In this document: positions 7,965-16,660 of the stretch, one piece after another | How positions within the stretch are numbered: position 1 is the stretch's first letter | Layout of the letters: each line of letters starts with the position of its first letter | Assembly: GCA_017550165.1 (NCBI GenBank) | Contig: JAFZQH010000010.1 | Location: 1-36,204, forward strand | Reading direction: 5' to 3' | From: Lachnospiraceae bacterium | Lineage (GTDB): Bacteria; Bacillota; Clostridia; Lachnospirales; Lachnospiraceae | Length of the DNA stretch: 36,204 bases | The notes under the pieces: generated by a model | The model's input: only the letters and a program-made list of their open reading frames with translations | Database searches by the model: none | Told to the model about the DNA's origin: nothing | Translations under genes and position numbers: made by a program

Positions 7965-7993
7965 TTGACTTTCATGGGTACTTATATTACATT
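7965..7993 (+). promoter_or_regulatory. promoter of the Ser/Ala-tethered lipoprotein gene
   Basis: TTGACT (7965-7970) and TACATT (7988-7993) are separated by 17 bases and lie 35 bases before the ATG at 8029. It forms a divergent promoter pair with the site at 7902-7930. Confidence 0.6.
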
Positions 7994-8028
7994 TAGAAAA
8001 GAAGAACTGATATCAGGGAGGTATTCTA

Positions 8029-8865
8029 ATGGTCAATAAAAAAATAATTAAATCACTACTGGTTACCGCCATAGCAGTGGTTCTGGCATTTTCGACAGCG
8101 GCCTGCGGAGGCAGCGGAGGAGGAAGCAGCAAAGCTTCAAGCGCAGCATCATCAGCAGCAGCCTCAAGCGCAGCAGCCTCAAGTACAGCCTCAAGCGCAG
8201 CAAGTTCAGCGGCTAAGAGCTCGGCGGCACCGGCAAGTTCGACAGCATCGAGTGCGGCTGCCTCAAGTTCTGCAGCCTCATCGGGAACACCCGATCTCAG
8301 CACTGCCGAGTTCGAGGACCTTATGCAGCAGGTTGCGGATAATCAGTTGGAGAAGAGATATGTCAAGTTCCTTAATGAGCAGTCAGATCAGCTTTTTGCC
8401 ACCGCCCATGTATACGGAATAGACAGAGAAGGCGATAAGGGTAAGATGTATGCCCGCCTCTACACCGCTGAATACATCGTATTTAAGGCAAAGGCATATG
8501 ATATGCAGGGATCATCCGGTGATGTTATCATCAATTTCGAATATGCGGCCAGCGGACCCAAGCTTAAGGAAGTTGTATGGAGTGCCGATGCAGCAGCGTA
8601 TAAGAAGTGGATGGAGGATAATTATCCCGCCAAGTATCTGAAACTGGCCCAGGCTTATAACCCCAATGATGCATCAGGCAAGAACCTCCTTGAGGCACCG
8701 GTGGTCGCAGCGGCTGAGAAGAGGCTGGGAGTTCCGGTAGAACCCGAGAACCAACTTACCATTAATGACGACGGGACATATGAGCTCGTTAAGATCAAGG
8801 AGTCCGGTACTACCGCAGCTGATTATAAGTTTGAGACAGAAGTGATCGACAAGGGAAAGCTCTAA
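8029..8865 (+). CDS. lipoprotein with long Ser/Ala tether, function unknown
   Basis: The 278-residue product has a lipoprotein signal (lipidated Cys26 in STAACGG). About 55 residues made almost only of Ser and Ala follow (about 34-88), a flexible stalk to carry the domain away from the membrane. The remaining 190 residues form a folded-looking domain with mixed strands and helices (AEFEDLMQQVADNQLEKRYVK, later GDVIINFEYAASGPKLKEVVW). I do not recognise the family. The ribosome site GGGAGG is well spaced. It has its own promoter and a strong terminator, so it is probably transcribed alone. Confidence 0.8.
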   Translation: MVNKKIIKSLLVTAIAVVLAFSTAACGGSGGGSSKASSAASSAAASSAAASSTASSAASSAAKSSAAPASSTASSAAASSSAASSGTPDLSTAEFEDLMQQVADNQLEKRYVKFLNEQSDQLFATAHVYGIDREGDKGKMYARLYTAEYIVFKAKAYDMQGSSGDVIINFEYAASGPKLKEVVWSADAAAYKKWMEDNYPAKYLKLAQAYNPNDASGKNLLEAPVVAAAEKRLGVPVEPENQLTINDDGTYELVKIKESGTTAADYKFETEVIDKGKL

Positions 8866-8891
8866 AGATCACACAGAAAAGAGAATCGTAG

Positions 8892-8921
8892 AGGCAGGAG
8901 ATCAGATTCTCCTGCCTTTTT
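8892..8921 (+). terminator. intrinsic terminator after the Ser/Ala-tethered lipoprotein gene
   Basis: AGGCAGGAGA (8892-8901) pairs perfectly with TCTCCTGCCT (8908-8917) over a 6-base loop, followed by a T-run to 8921. It lies 26 bases after the stop codon and 25 bases before hslO. Confidence 0.92.
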
Positions 8922-8946
8922 CAGGATAGAGGAAAGACGTGATATA

Positions 8947-9831
8947 ATGTCGGATTACATAATAAGAGGAACTGCGGCGGATTCTTCCGTCAGATTTTTT
9001 GCCGCTACCACCAGGGAAACGGTGGAATATGCCAGGAAGGCTCACAATACAAGTCCGGTTGTCACGGCAGCCCTGGGAAGGCTCCTTACTGCAGGGGCCA
9101 TGATGGGAGTCATGATGAAGGGTGACGGAGATGTTCTGACCCTTCAGATCAAGGGCGATGGTCCCTTGCAGGGGCTTACCGTTACTGCCGATTCCGGGGG
9201 AAGAGTGAAGGGATATCCTGTTAACCCGCAGGTCCTGATACATGCCAATGAAAAGGGAAAACTTGATGTTGCGGGAGCCATAGGCCACGGCATCCTTAAT
9301 GTTATCAAGGATATGGGACTTAAGGAACCCTATGTGGGGCAGACTATCCTTCAGACATCGGAGATAGCAGAGGATATAACCTTTTATTTTGCCAACTCCG
9401 AACAGATCCCGTCCTCTGTGGGCCTTGGAGTACTCATGAACCGGGATAATACGGTTAAGCAGGCCGGAGGCTTTATCATTCAGCTTATGCCCTTTACGGA
9501 TGACCGGATCATTGACAGGCTGGAGGAAAAGCTGGGGGCTATCGATTCCGTTACCGCCATGCTGGATTCGGGAAAGAGTCCCGAGGATATCATTGAAGAA
9601 ATCCTTGGGGAATTCGGCACCGAGATCACGGATAGGATCAATACGGGATTTGAGTGCAACTGCTCTAAAGAGAGAGTAAGAAAGGTGCTCTACAGCATAG
9701 ATAAGAGTGATATAAAGGAAATGATAGATGAGGGCAGGCCCATCAATGTAGAGTGTCATTTTTGCAATACATCTTATGAATTTAAGACAGAAGAACTGGA
9801 AGATATCCTGAAAGAGGAGGAAGGTCAATGA
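8947..9831 (+). CDS. hslO: Hsp33 redox-regulated chaperone
   Basis: Hsp33 is a cytoplasmic holdase that is switched on when oxidation releases zinc from four cysteines. The 294-residue length is normal. The zinc motif is complete: Cys237-x-Cys239 and Cys270-x-x-Cys273 near the C-terminus (FECNCS and VECHFCN). The N-terminal core has the typical GRLLTAGAMMGVMMKGDGDVL stretch (residues 44-63). GAGGAAAG lies upstream of the start. The stop overlaps the nadE start as ATGA, so the two are translationally linked. No separate promoter was found in the 25 bases after the preceding terminator, so readthrough or a promoter hidden in the terminator region must drive this operon. Confidence 0.95.
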   Translation: MSDYIIRGTAADSSVRFFAATTRETVEYARKAHNTSPVVTAALGRLLTAGAMMGVMMKGDGDVLTLQIKGDGPLQGLTVTADSGGRVKGYPVNPQVLIHANEKGKLDVAGAIGHGILNVIKDMGLKEPYVGQTILQTSEIAEDITFYFANSEQIPSSVGLGVLMNRDNTVKQAGGFIIQLMPFTDDRIIDRLEEKLGAIDSVTAMLDSGKSPEDIIEEILGEFGTEITDRINTGFECNCSKERVRKVLYSIDKSDIKEMIDEGRPINVECHFCNTSYEFKTEELEDILKEEEGQ

Positions 9832-11738
9832 ATCGCGGATTTGTGAAATTTGCAGCAGTTACACCGGAACTTAAGGTGTGTGACGTGGAGTATAACTGCG
9901 GAAAAATATGTTCTGCCATTAAGGAGGCATCGGAACACGGGGCCAAGGTCATAGTATTTCCCGAACTTGCCCTTACGGGAGCCACCTGCGGGGATATGTA
10001 TTATCAGAGCAGTCTGCTGAACAAAGTGGAAGAGGGGCTAAGATACATCGCGGATAAGTCCAAAGCCTATGATGCCCTGATCTTTGTGGGACACCCCATC
10101 GCTGCCGGCGTACACCTCTACAACTGCGTCTCAGCCATTAACTACGGAGAGATCATAGGGATAGCAGTGAAGTCAGATATCTCGGAGATAGGGGGTGACG
10201 GAAGGTTTTTCATCCCCGGTCCCGTGGAGGCCAAGGCTCTGGAAATCTCTCCGGGAAAGGTGGTTCCGCTGGGGACTGATCTTACATTTGTTTGCAGTGG
10301 TCTGAGTACATTGAGCCTGGGTGTATGCATCGGAGAAGATATCGGAGTGTCCGCCGGTCTGGGAAGAGCCATGGCCAAAGGCGGTGCATCTGTTATCATT
10401 AACCCGGCTGCAGAACCTGCTTTTGTGGGCAGGGATGAATATAAGAAGTCATTTGCCGGGACCCTGTCCGGTGAGCTGGATATGGGATTCGTATATGTAA
10501 ATGCGGGAGAAGACGAATCTACCACGGACTATGTCTTTACAGGAGGCAGGATCATAGCAGAGAACGGAGAAATACTATCTCAGGCTTCCGGCAAGGGCAT
10601 CATTTACGGTGATATTGATGTGGACCGCATAGCCAAGAAGAGGATACATGACCGTTTCATGAATCACGGAGAGAGAACCCCTATCCAGGTGCCCTTTGTC
10701 CTCAATATAGAAGAGACTCTTTTAGGACGCCGGATAGAACCCCTTGCTTTTGTTCCCTCAGATGAGGCGGCTGCCGATATGAGATGCCGTGAGGTAATGG
10801 AGCTGCAGATGCTGGGACTTAAGAAGCGCCTCCTTCATACAGGATGTCAATCTGCTGTCATAGGAATCTCCGGAGGACTTGACTCCACCCTGGCACTTCT
10901 TGTGACGGTGGAGACCTTTGATAAGATGGGTCTGGACCGTGAGAATATCGTAGCGGTTACCATGCCCTGCTTCGGCACATCGGACCGCACATATAACAAT
11001 GCGGTGAATATGATCAAAACATTAAACGTTTCTTTCAGGGAGATCAATATAAAAGAGGCTGTTACAGGCCATTTCAAGGATATAAAGCATGACATGACCA
11101 TTCATAATTCCGCCTATGAAAATGCCCAGGCCAGAGAGAGAACTCAGATACTGATGGACATTGCAAATGATATAGGTGGTCTGGTCATCGGAACGGGAGA
11201 CCTTTCGGAACTGGCATTGGGGTGGTGTACCTATAACGGAGATCATATGGCCAATTATGCCGTTAACGGGGATGTACCCAAGACGCTTATCAGATATATG
11301 GTCAGATCCTATGCAAAGACCTGTAATGACCATGAGCTGTCCGATATTCTGAATGATATCCTGGATACTCCCGTAAGCCCGGAACTTCTTCCGGATGACA
11401 AAGGAGGGATCGCCCAGAAGACTGAGGATATCGTAGGACCATACGAGCTCCATGATTTCTTTATCTATTATGCCCTTCGATGGGGCTTTGAGCCGGAAAA
11501 GATCCTCTTTATGGCCCGGGAAGCATTTGAAGATCGTTATGATCGTGAGACTATTTTAAAATACATGGAAATCTTCTATAAGAGGTTGTTCTCTCAGCAA
11601 TTTAAACGTTCCTGTCTCTGTGACGGACCTGCTGTGGGATCTGTGGGTGTATCCCCGAGAGGAGGACTGGTGATGCCCAGCGATGCCTGCGCCTCTGTAT
11701 GGCTTCAGGAGATAGAAAAGATTAAGGAAGGTAATTAG
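9828..11738 (+). CDS. nadE: glutamine-dependent NAD+ synthetase
   Basis: This 636-residue fusion has an N-terminal nitrilase-type glutaminase and a C-terminal synthetase. It converts nicotinate adenine dinucleotide, ATP and glutamine to NAD in the cytoplasm. The glutaminase triad is visible as Glu46 (VFPELALTG), Lys115 (IGIAVKSDI) and Cys167 (LGVCIGED). The ATP pyrophosphatase loop SGGLDS is at 348-353. GTGDLSELALGWCTYNGDHM, near residue 458, is typical of the synthetase active site. The length fits the glutamine-dependent class. The start overlaps the hslO stop by 4 bases, and the next gene begins 2 bases after the stop codon. Confidence 0.95.
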   Translation: MNRGFVKFAAVTPELKVCDVEYNCGKICSAIKEASEHGAKVIVFPELALTGATCGDMYYQSSLLNKVEEGLRYIADKSKAYDALIFVGHPIAAGVHLYNCVSAINYGEIIGIAVKSDISEIGGDGRFFIPGPVEAKALEISPGKVVPLGTDLTFVCSGLSTLSLGVCIGEDIGVSAGLGRAMAKGGASVIINPAAEPAFVGRDEYKKSFAGTLSGELDMGFVYVNAGEDESTTDYVFTGGRIIAENGEILSQASGKGIIYGDIDVDRIAKKRIHDRFMNHGERTPIQVPFVLNIEETLLGRRIEPLAFVPSDEAAADMRCREVMELQMLGLKKRLLHTGCQSAVIGISGGLDSTLALLVTVETFDKMGLDRENIVAVTMPCFGTSDRTYNNAVNMIKTLNVSFREINIKEAVTGHFKDIKHDMTIHNSAYENAQARERTQILMDIANDIGGLVIGTGDLSELALGWCTYNGDHMANYAVNGDVPKTLIRYMVRSYAKTCNDHELSDILNDILDTPVSPELLPDDKGGIAQKTEDIVGPYELHDFFIYYALRWGFEPEKILFMAREAFEDRYDRETILKYMEIFYKRLFSQQFKRSCLCDGPAVGSVGVSPRGGLVMPSDACASVWLQEIEKIKEGN

Positions 11739-11740
11739 TT

Positions 11741-12952
11741 TTGAAAGGACACAACTCTCGTAACCGGGGTCTGATAGTTGCAGAAGGAATACTGGGCAAT
11801 TTCTTTTTAGGCTTTTTATTTGTATGGACGGTGCTTCGAAAACCGTTGCTGGTTTTATTTCCTTCCTGGACGGAGGGTATGCTCTCCATAATCTTCGGAT
11901 TGCATAATCTCTTTATCTGTCTGGGTATCCTGGCGGCAGGCAAACTGATCAGGAGATTCTCCGGGCGATTCGTTTTCAAGATATTCATGATCATGGCGTC
12001 TGCGGGGCTGGCAGGCTTTGCTCTGCTCCCGGAGGATAATCCGGAGCTTGCATATTATATGGCATTTACGCTATTCTGCATAATCGCAGCTACCGGAATG
12101 GGCCTTGGTATCGCGACTGTCCAGTCTCATACCATTCCCTGGTTTCCTGAGAGCAGCGGTAAGATCTCGGGACTCTTATATATGTCCCTTGGCTTATCGT
12201 CGGTTATCCTGTCCCTTATCTCGGGAGTTATCCTTCCGGCCCTGGGGGTTAAGCGTACCATGCTGGTCTTTGGGGCGATGATACTTGTGGGTTCCATGAT
12301 CATACTGTGTGACCGCAGGTCCATGTGCCTGCCTCCCGTGGAAGTGGCAGCGGAAGACGGTGCCCATCTTACGGGGGATAGTCCGAAGGAAATGCTGAAA
12401 AATCCCGCATTCTGGATGTTCCTCTTATGGAATATCGGAACACGTACTGCAGGCCTTATAATGCTGGATCACGTAGCAGGGTTGTCCATGGCCTACGGCG
12501 GCATAGCCATAGTGGGAATGCTCATTTCTCCCTGTAATGGGCTGGGATGTATTACTTTGGGGACCATGCTTGATAAGATAGGTACGAAAAAAGTGATGCT
12601 AATCACATCACTTCTGATGCTTGTGGCAGGGATCATCCTTTTATGCGGCCATTACTCTGCGTCTTTCCCGGTTATACTTGTGGGGATACTTCTGACAGGA
12701 TACGCCTACGGTGGCAGTAATTCCACATTTCCCGCCATTATCAAGACTACTTTCGGAGCAAAATACTACACCGAGAACTTCGGTTTATGCAATATCGCCA
12801 TAGGGATAGCGGCATTCATTGAGTCCACATCCGGTCATGTCCTGGACTCTGCCGGTTATATCGGAGTAATGACCATGATGACGGGAATTGCATTACCGTC
12901 AGTGATCTGTTCGATCCTTGTGAGTTTTTACTTGCACAGAAAGAAAGGATAG
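11741..12952 (+). CDS. MFS transporter, TTG start
   Basis: The 403-residue protein is hydrophobic throughout, with about 12 membrane helices and a loop near the middle (RRSMCLPPVEVAAEDG). The layout, with GMGLGIATVQS in helix 4 and a central loop rich in acidic residues, fits a major facilitator of the oxalate:formate antiporter-like group. Substrate is unknown. The start is TTG at 11741, two bases after the nadE stop, with GGAAGG just upstream inside nadE. Close coupling suggests the transporter could serve the nadE pathway, but that is inference only. Confidence 0.85.
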   Translation: MKGHNSRNRGLIVAEGILGNFFLGFLFVWTVLRKPLLVLFPSWTEGMLSIIFGLHNLFICLGILAAGKLIRRFSGRFVFKIFMIMASAGLAGFALLPEDNPELAYYMAFTLFCIIAATGMGLGIATVQSHTIPWFPESSGKISGLLYMSLGLSSVILSLISGVILPALGVKRTMLVFGAMILVGSMIILCDRRSMCLPPVEVAAEDGAHLTGDSPKEMLKNPAFWMFLLWNIGTRTAGLIMLDHVAGLSMAYGGIAIVGMLISPCNGLGCITLGTMLDKIGTKKVMLITSLLMLVAGIILLCGHYSASFPVILVGILLTGYAYGGSNSTFPAIIKTTFGAKYYTENFGLCNIAIGIAAFIESTSGHVLDSAGYIGVMTMMTGIALPSVICSILVSFYLHRKKG

Positions 12953-12972
12953 TGTATATTATTCATCTGACA

Positions 12973-13018
12973 CAGAGTGTTCGAGACCTTCCACTCTTTA
13001 AACAAAACTAAAGGAGAT
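12973..13018 (+). promoter_or_regulatory. preQ1-I riboswitch controlling queT translation
   Basis: AGAGTG (12974-12979) pairs with CACTCT (12992-12997). The loop TTCGAGACCTTC is followed by an A-rich tail (AAACAAAACTAAAGGAG) that matches the class I preQ1 aptamer pattern. CCTT in the loop (12987-12990) can pair with AAGG (13011-13014) to form the H-type pseudoknot. That AAGG is part of the ribosome binding site of queT, so ligand binding would hide it and shut off translation. The position directly before a QueT-type gene supports the call. No T-run terminator follows. Confidence 0.92.
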
Positions 13019-13025
13019 TTTAAAA

Positions 13026-13538
13026 ATGAATACTAATGAGAGAAGTAACAAGACGCTGTTTATTACCAATGCGGCTTTTATCGCTGCGATCTACGTGGTA
13101 TTGACCTTTGTGGCGAACGCTTTCGGCCTTGCCTCCGGGGTTATTCAGATCAGATTGTCTGAGGCCCTGTGTGCGTTATGCTGTTTTACACCTGCAGCCA
13201 TCCCGGGACTTACCATAGGATGTCTTCTGGCTAACACTTTAACGGGATGCTGCCTGATCGACATTATATTCGGAAGCGTGGCGACCCTTATAGGAGCATC
13301 ATTGGGGTATCTGATCCGCAGGTACAGATTCCTGATCCCGCTACCGACTATCCTTGCAAATGCAATTATAGTTCCGCTGGTTCTCATATACGGTTACGGA
13401 GAAAACTTGCCATATTTCTATCTTTTTGCTACAGTAGGAGCAGGTGAGTTGATCTCCGCAGGAGCATTAGGGATCATATTTATGATGGCGCTTTCGCGTG
13501 TGCCCATATTTCGGACAGCAACAGCAGAGAACTCATAA
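13026..13538 (+). CDS. queT: QueT family queuosine-precursor transporter
   Basis: The 170-residue membrane protein has about five hydrophobic helices and is likely the substrate-binding (S) component of an energy-coupling-factor importer for a queuosine precursor such as preQ1. Residues FGLASGVIQIRLSEALCALC (33-52) and the PGLTIGCLLAN segment after residue 60 resemble QueT proteins. Gene identity is strongly supported by the preQ1 riboswitch directly upstream. The ATPase and transmembrane components are not in this window, as expected for group II ECF systems. Confidence 0.92.
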   Translation: MNTNERSNKTLFITNAAFIAAIYVVLTFVANAFGLASGVIQIRLSEALCALCCFTPAAIPGLTIGCLLANTLTGCCLIDIIFGSVATLIGASLGYLIRRYRFLIPLPTILANAIIVPLVLIYGYGENLPYFYLFATVGAGELISAGALGIIFMMALSRVPIFRTATAENS

Positions 13539-13572
13539 ATAATTATAGATTAAAGCATAAGGGGGGAACATG

Positions 13573-14202
13573 ATGGCAAACATTACAGGTTCCAGAAGAC
13601 TCGAAGTAGGAAATGACAACAGTAAGGTTTCCGCGGCTATGAATGAGGCCGAGAACTTTTTAAAGGAACTTAACCTGGACGAGAAGACTACCCTGCGTAT
13701 CCGTCTTCTCACGGAAGAGGTCCTGGAGATGGTTAAGACCATGGTAGGTGAGTTTAAGGGTGAGTTCTGGGTGGAATCCACCGGAAAGGAATTCAGGATA
13801 CATCTGGACGGAACCGCTGAGATAGATCTGGAGAAGGAGAGAGAACTCCTTTCCGCATCGAAGGACGGTGTTAATGTTTCCGTCAAGGGATTCGGAGCTA
13901 AGATCTCCCGGTTCATAAGACACCATAGTGAATACATGGATGAGCTTCTGGATGCCATGGGAGAAAGCACCACTGCAGATTTTATGTATGTGGGAGCCAT
14001 GGATGGCTGCATATCCCAAACCTCTATGGCATGGTCCATGATGCAGTACAAGCAGTACCTGGAGAGTGGACAGGAACAGGGTCAGCAGATAGAAGAAGAC
14101 CTTGATGAACTTGAGAAATCCATCCTGGCCAACCTGGCAGATGATATCAAGGTGGGTGTCAAGGATGATGACATCACCATAACCGTGATCAAGAAGATCT
14201 GA
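13573..14202 (+). CDS. cytoplasmic protein with HATPase-like N-terminus, function unknown
   Basis: Two adjacent ATGs are possible (13570 and 13573). The second gives better spacing to the GGGGGG site, so 13573 is used, giving 209 residues. The N-terminal half has LLTEEVLEMVKTMVGEF (about 47-63), which resembles the N-box helix of histidine-kinase-type or anti-sigma ATPase folds, and a strand-rich stretch (GEFWVESTGKEFRIHLDG). I see no clear G-boxes, so ATP binding is doubtful. The middle (SMAWSMMQYKQYLESG) is helical and the tail (EDLDELEKSILANLADDIKVG) is charged. No signal peptide or membrane helix is present. It is 34 bases after queT and ends at a strong shared terminator. Confidence 0.7.
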   Translation: MANITGSRRLEVGNDNSKVSAAMNEAENFLKELNLDEKTTLRIRLLTEEVLEMVKTMVGEFKGEFWVESTGKEFRIHLDGTAEIDLEKERELLSASKDGVNVSVKGFGAKISRFIRHHSEYMDELLDAMGESTTADFMYVGAMDGCISQTSMAWSMMQYKQYLESGQEQGQQIEEDLDELEKSILANLADDIKVGVKDDDITITVIKKI

Positions 14203-14216
14203 TACTATGAAAACAG

Positions 14217-14247
14217 ATGAGACAGGGCATAAGCCCTGTCTCATTTT
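14217..14247. terminator. bidirectional intrinsic terminator between convergent genes
   Basis: ATGAGACAGGGC (14217-14228) pairs perfectly with GCCCTGTCTCAT (14233-14244) over loop ATAA, a 12-base stem. On the plus strand it is followed by ATTTTCTTTT, which is T-rich. On the minus strand the tail is CTGTTTTC, so it can act in both directions for the genes ending at 14202 and 14251. Confidence 0.92.
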
Positions 14248-14250
14248 CTT

Positions 14251-15012
14251 TTATTGATAATCCATTTTTATGATCACTCCGGTGATATCTGTCATTGCTT
14301 TCTCGGAATCAGCAAATTCCCATGAATCACCTTTCTTTTTAACTTCTACGGTGCAGGATCCCTTTTCTTTCGGGAACTCATACTTATTGAGCTCTTCGGT
14401 AAATGATGAGAATATTTTTTCCATCAGCTTCTTAACCTGCTCATCGCCGCCCTTGGAATCAAAACCTGCGAAAGCGCTTACAAGAACATTCTGTCCGATA
14501 GTTGACATATCTATGGTATCCGATGAAAGCTTAACGGTAACAACATCGCCCTTTGTGGACTCTTCTGTGGCTGTAGCCGATACTTTTGAAAGAAGACCTG
14601 AAAATGCCTTTGCAAAATCAGCGATGGATTTATCATCTATTAACTTGGATGTATCTGCATCAACGCTTTCTTTCAAAAGCTCCGTGATGTTATCCATCTC
14701 TGAACGGGCCTTGTCCATTTCCTTAACAAAATCCTCAGGAAGTTTCAGATCATCGGCTATCTTCTTATCTCCGGTGCACAGATACTTGTGAAAACCAAGA
14801 ACATAATCTGTTGCTTTGATCTCCTTAGCAGCTACTGTTGATGAAGCTGCTGCGGAACTAACGGCAGCACTGCTTACGGCTACGCTGCTCCCGGCTGCAC
14901 TGCTTACGGCTGCACTGCTCCCTGTATTACCGCCGCCGGCACAACCTGCCATCATAGATAAAGCTAAAAATGATGCAAGGATCAATGCTAATGTCTTTTT
15001 AACTCTGTTCAT
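14251..15012 (-). CDS. small lipoprotein A of a three-member local family
   Basis: The start at 15012 is preferred: AGGAGGT is about 8 bases before it, but only 2 bases before the in-frame ATG at 15018. The 253-residue product has lipobox MAGC (Cys24), then a long Ser/Ala/Val tether up to about residue 60. The domain begins KEIKATDYVLGFHKYLCTGDK, and ends with a strand-rich part (CTVEVKKKGDSWEFADSEKAM). The same two landmarks occur in the plus-strand lipoproteins at 16818-17534 and, more diverged, 17557-18213. No family or function is recognised. It has its own promoter overlapping the end of the adjacent symporter gene. Confidence 0.8.
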   Translation of the reverse strand: MNRVKKTLALILASFLALSMMAGCAGGGNTGSSAAVSSAAGSSVAVSSAAVSSAAASSTVAAKEIKATDYVLGFHKYLCTGDKKIADDLKLPEDFVKEMDKARSEMDNITELLKESVDADTSKLIDDKSIADFAKAFSGLLSKVSATATEESTKGDVVTVKLSSDTIDMSTIGQNVLVSAFAGFDSKGGDEQVKKLMEKIFSSFTEELNKYEFPKEKGSCTVEVKKKGDSWEFADSEKAMTDITGVIIKMDYQ

Positions 15013-15045
15013 ACACATATACCTCCTTTAAATAAACTATGTACC

Positions 15046-15074
15046 ATTATAATCTAAAATCTTTTAATCATCAA
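15046..15074 (-). promoter_or_regulatory. promoter of lipoprotein A, overlapping the symporter stop region
   Basis: On the minus strand, TTGATG (plus-strand 15069-15074) and a perfect TATAAT (15046-15051) are 17 bases apart. The -35 box lies in the last codons of the symporter gene. It allows the lipoprotein to be expressed without the symporter. Confidence 0.65.
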
Positions 15075-16602
15075 GGGCTCTGGTCTTGGAAACAAGGACT
15101 TTTTCTTCAAAACATTTGAATTTACTGTTTACGGAATCCTTATCCGGTTTGGGAGATATAAGGCTTACCACAGGCACGAGTATAAGGCCCGCGATCATTG
15201 CGAAAGCTCCGGCGTTAATGGGGGATTGTAATATGGGTGGGAAGATCTCCTTTGCTACCATATTTACGATCATAACGCCTGCGCCGAATATGAAGCTGAC
15301 CCATACGGCGGCTTTGGTGGTACGTTTCCAGTACAGGCCATAGAGGAAGGGGGCAAGGAAGGCTCCTGCCAGAGCACCCCAGGAGATACCCATAAGCTGG
15401 GCGATAAAGGTAACGTTTGATCTGTACTGAATGATCGCAAGTACTACAGATACTAAGATAAAGAATACTATAAGTACTCTCATCCAGAGAAGCTGCTTCT
15501 TTTCGTCCATTTTCTTTATCATGGTGTCCTTGATAAGGTCCAGCGTAAGTGTGGAACTTGATGTCAGCACCAGCGAAGAGAGGGTAGACATGGATGCCGA
15601 AAGAACCAGCACGACTACAACACCTATGAGGATATCAGGCAATGATGAAAGCATGGTAGGAACCACTGAGTCATATCCGTTTGCCTTGATATCTATCTGA
15701 CCGGAGAATAGTCTTCCGAAACCTCCGAGAAAATAGCACCCGCCGGCCACTACGATAGCGAAGAAGGTGGACACGACGGTTCCCGTACTTATGGATTTCT
15801 CACTCTTGATGGCATAGAACTTCTGAACCATCTGGGGAAGCCCCCATGTTCCCAGGGATGTAAGGATAACAACTCCCAGGAGCCCCAAGGGGTCAGGCCC
15901 GAAGAAGGAAGCAAATACTCCGGGAGTCTCCGATACAGCGGTATCATTTACAAGGGCAAGACCCTTTAAAGCCTCCAGAAATCCCCCCTGTCCGTTAAGA
16001 ACAGCAAGGATAACTGCGACGATACCTATAAGCATGATGATACCCTGAAAGAAATCGTTCATTGCAGTAGCCATATATCCCCCGGCTATAACGTATACGC
16101 ATGTCAGGATGGCCATGGCTATAACGCATATGGAGTAGTCTATGTTAAATGCCATGCCGAAAAGCCTGGAAAGACCGTTGTATAGTGATGCGGTATAAGG
16201 CACGAGGAATACAAATACTATAATGGAAGATGCGATCTTTAATGCCTTGGAATCGAACCTTTTTTCAAAGAACTGGGGCATTGTCGCAGAGTTTAAATGC
16301 TGGGTCATGACACGGGTGCGGCGGCCTAAGATAACCCATGCAAGAAGACATCCGATAAAGGCATTACCGATCCCGATCCAGGTGGAAGCAATGCCGAATC
16401 TCCATCCGAACTGTCCTGCATATCCGACAAAGATAACGGCGGAGAAATAAGAAGTACCGTAAGCAAATGCCGTAAGCCAGGGGCCTACCGTACGTCCTCC
16501 CAGAACAAAACCGTTAACATTCGTGGCGTGACTCTTGGTGTAGAAGCCAATGCCCAGAGTAATAGCTGCAAATACAAGCAGCAGGATTATCTTAAAAGCC
16601 AT
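15064..16602 (-). CDS. sodium:solute symporter (SSS family)
   Basis: The 512-residue protein has about 13 membrane helices. It carries the family-like N-terminal helix pattern followed by GGRTVGPWLTAFAYGTSYFS (35-54) and the helix region GFGRLFSGQ later. SSS proteins take up an organic solute (for example proline, pantothenate, sugar or carboxylate) with sodium. The substrate cannot be assigned here; the sequence does not obviously single out PutP or PanF. The C-terminal tail after about 485 is hydrophilic (KPDKDSVNSKFKCFEEKVL). Upstream minus-strand DNA has a weak promoter candidate (TTGACT at 16721-16726, TTAAAC at 16698-16703, 17-base spacing) and a perfect palindrome. Lipoprotein A follows with a 51-base gap. 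Confidence 0.9.
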   Translation of the reverse strand: MAFKIILLLVFAAITLGIGFYTKSHATNVNGFVLGGRTVGPWLTAFAYGTSYFSAVIFVGYAGQFGWRFGIASTWIGIGNAFIGCLLAWVILGRRTRVMTQHLNSATMPQFFEKRFDSKALKIASSIIVFVFLVPYTASLYNGLSRLFGMAFNIDYSICVIAMAILTCVYVIAGGYMATAMNDFFQGIIMLIGIVAVILAVLNGQGGFLEALKGLALVNDTAVSETPGVFASFFGPDPLGLLGVVILTSLGTWGLPQMVQKFYAIKSEKSISTGTVVSTFFAIVVAGGCYFLGGFGRLFSGQIDIKANGYDSVVPTMLSSLPDILIGVVVVLVLSASMSTLSSLVLTSSSTLTLDLIKDTMIKKMDEKKQLLWMRVLIVFFILVSVVLAIIQYRSNVTFIAQLMGISWGALAGAFLAPFLYGLYWKRTTKAAVWVSFIFGAGVMIVNMVAKEIFPPILQSPINAGAFAMIAGLILVPVVSLISPKPDKDSVNSKFKCFEEKVLVSKTRALDD

Positions 16603-16660
16603 GATGATACCTCATTTCCTGTAAATTAACTGTGTCTGACTGTGTCGGAAAACACTTTTA

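Noticed and set aside
8013-8303. Antisense reading frame opposite the Ser/Ala tether
   Set aside because: It is open only because the Ser/Ala codons read as Ala/Glu/Leu on the other strand; no ribosome site or promoter supports it.
8943-8948. TATAAT as promoter of hslO
   Set aside because: It overlaps the start codon and has no -35 partner.
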